Assembly (NCBI RefSeq): GCF_029024625.1
Contig: NZ_CP118953.1
Coordinates: 186,001 to 250,000 of the forward strand
DNA length: 64,000 nt
Direction of reading: 5' to 3'
Source: Staphylococcus chromogenes
GTDB lineage: Bacteria; Bacillota; Bacilli; Staphylococcales; Staphylococcaceae
Shown here piece after piece: positions 63,357 through 64,000 of the stretch; positions within the stretch are counted from its first letter, which is position 1; each line of letters starts with the position of its first letter. Made by a program: the position numbers and the translations under genes. The notes beneath the pieces are model-generated. The model saw only the letters and a program-made list of their open reading frames with translations. It searched no databases and was not told where the DNA came from.

Positions 63357-64000
63357 TTATCTGACTTCTACGTCTTGGCCGGTTTCAACTTTTTTATCTT
63401 TATTAAAGTAAGCCGCTCCTTGGACACTACCGTAATTTGGATTATCTGAGCTGTTCTGCGTCTTATAACCTAATTTTTTGAACTCTTTAATGTTGTCTTC
63501 ATTCATACCATTTTCATAATAAATGGTATCGCCATCGTTATAAAAACGTGGTTTTTCAATAATGTCTTGGAGTGAGCCTTTATCACGTAAATACTGAGAC
63601 ATTGTTTGTTGCAGTAACGTTGGAACTTTGTTACCGCCAGGTGTGCCTGTACCAAAGTGGTAATTTTCGCCTACTACAATCATAGGAGAGATGTAAGAGC
63701 GTGGGGTTTTATTAGGACCCCCTTTGTTGTCGCTTGAAGGTGACTTAGAGAAACGATCAAGTGCATTGTTTAAGAAGAAGCCTTGTTCGGTATATTGACC
63801 GTTACCAAAGAAATTATTCAACGTGTTGGTTGAGCTAATCATCTTGCCGTCTTTATCAATAACGACGAAATGGGAACCGGCTGTATTGGCTTCACCTTGT
63901 AAATCAAATTTATTTTTAATGTCTTTATATTCTTCTGCGTGATTTGAAAGGTAAGCATCGTTCAGTTTTTGTTGTTTAATCGGTTTTTCGTCATTGACGA
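63357..64000 (-). CDS. capD: Gamma-glutamyltransferase, CapD-like, C-terminal part (gene continues past window)
   Basis: 214 residues are visible, open to base 64000. The small subunit is recognisable: SHFVVIDKDGKMISSTNTLN, then FFGNGQYTEQGFFLNNALDR, GTGTPGGNKVPTLLQQT, and SPMIVVGENYHFG. These match GGT/CapD small subunits, closest in style to CapD, which cuts poly-gamma-glutamate and joins it to peptidoglycan. The usual TTH at the self-cleavage site reads AGSH here (Ser at 63873-63875). The symbol is tentative; the genes to its right are not seen. Confidence 0.8.
   Translation of the reverse strand, partial: VNDEKPIKQQKLNDAYLSNHAEEYKDIKNKFDLQGEANTAGSHFVVIDKDGKMISSTNTLNNFFGNGQYTEQGFFLNNALDRFSKSPSSDNKGGPNKTPRSYISPMIVVGENYHFGTGTPGGNKVPTLLQQTMSQYLRDKGSLQDIIEKPRFYNDGDTIYYENGMNEDNIKEFKKLGYKTQNSSDNPNYGSVQGAAYFNKDKKVETGQDVEVR

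Overview
The window reads as a Staphylococcus chromosome segment. Clear staphylococcal homologues include NorB, an IsaB-like secreted antigen, an OatA-like O-acetyltransferase, class I fructose-bisphosphate aldolase, a PepA1-like type I toxin and a YSIRK-type LPXTG surface protein. Base composition is moderately AT-rich and Shine-Dalgarno sequences are strong. The gene mix (MetY under a SAM riboswitch, orphan zinc-binding lipoprotein, poly-gamma-glutamate genes at the right edge) does not fix the species.

1-29.8 kb is mostly metabolism and transport: the end of a ribose ABC transporter operon (rbsC, rbsB), an MFS pump divergent from a LysR regulator, a frameshifted msrA, a CPA1 antiporter, a YjiH-type membrane protein, a four-gene UlaABC-type PTS operon with its PRD antiterminator, a repetitive LPXTG protein, metY behind an S-box, a DJ-1/PfpI protein, MFS pumps, an alpha/beta hydrolase, a Zur-box-controlled zinc-binding lipoprotein, fda, an isochorismatase-fold hydrolase, an N-acetyltransferase/TetR pair, a 3-hydroxyacyl-CoA dehydrogenase, a coiled-coil membrane protein and oatA.

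30.0-41.2 kb is a defence island. Three tightly packed AT-rich genes come first: a coiled-coil protein, an McrB-like AAA+ NTPase and a DUF2357/McrC-like PD-(D/E)xK nuclease. A complete type I restriction-modification system follows (hsdR, a stand-alone single-TRD half-S, hsdM, hsdS). To its right lie a small serine-recombinase-like protein whose catalytic motif looks degenerate and, beside that gene, a 38-bp imperfect inverted repeat spanning 200 bp, upstream of a Na+/solute symporter.

44-52 kb holds an acetolactate-decarboxylase-like protein lacking the usual zinc-ligand histidines, an ADP-ribosylglycohydrolase, a ketopantoate reductase, an MFS/M20-peptidase operon and norB. Between norB and an alanine symporter is a tandem array of three type I toxin-antitoxin modules of the SprA1/Fst (par) kind. 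One is intact, one has a shortened toxin and one keeps only the antitoxin.

54-64 kb has an FGGY sugar kinase, a relic of a transglycosylase gene, a membrane-channel protein with a His/Tyr/Asn-rich tail, small secreted proteins, a poly-gamma-glutamate hydrolase, a YfhO-family membrane protein that appears to start at ATT, and the 3' part of a CapD/GGT-like gene running off the edge. A dispersed intergenic repeat occurs four times (8.5, 27.8, 56.4 and 58.7 kb). No tRNA, rRNA, CRISPR array or complete insertion sequence was recognised.
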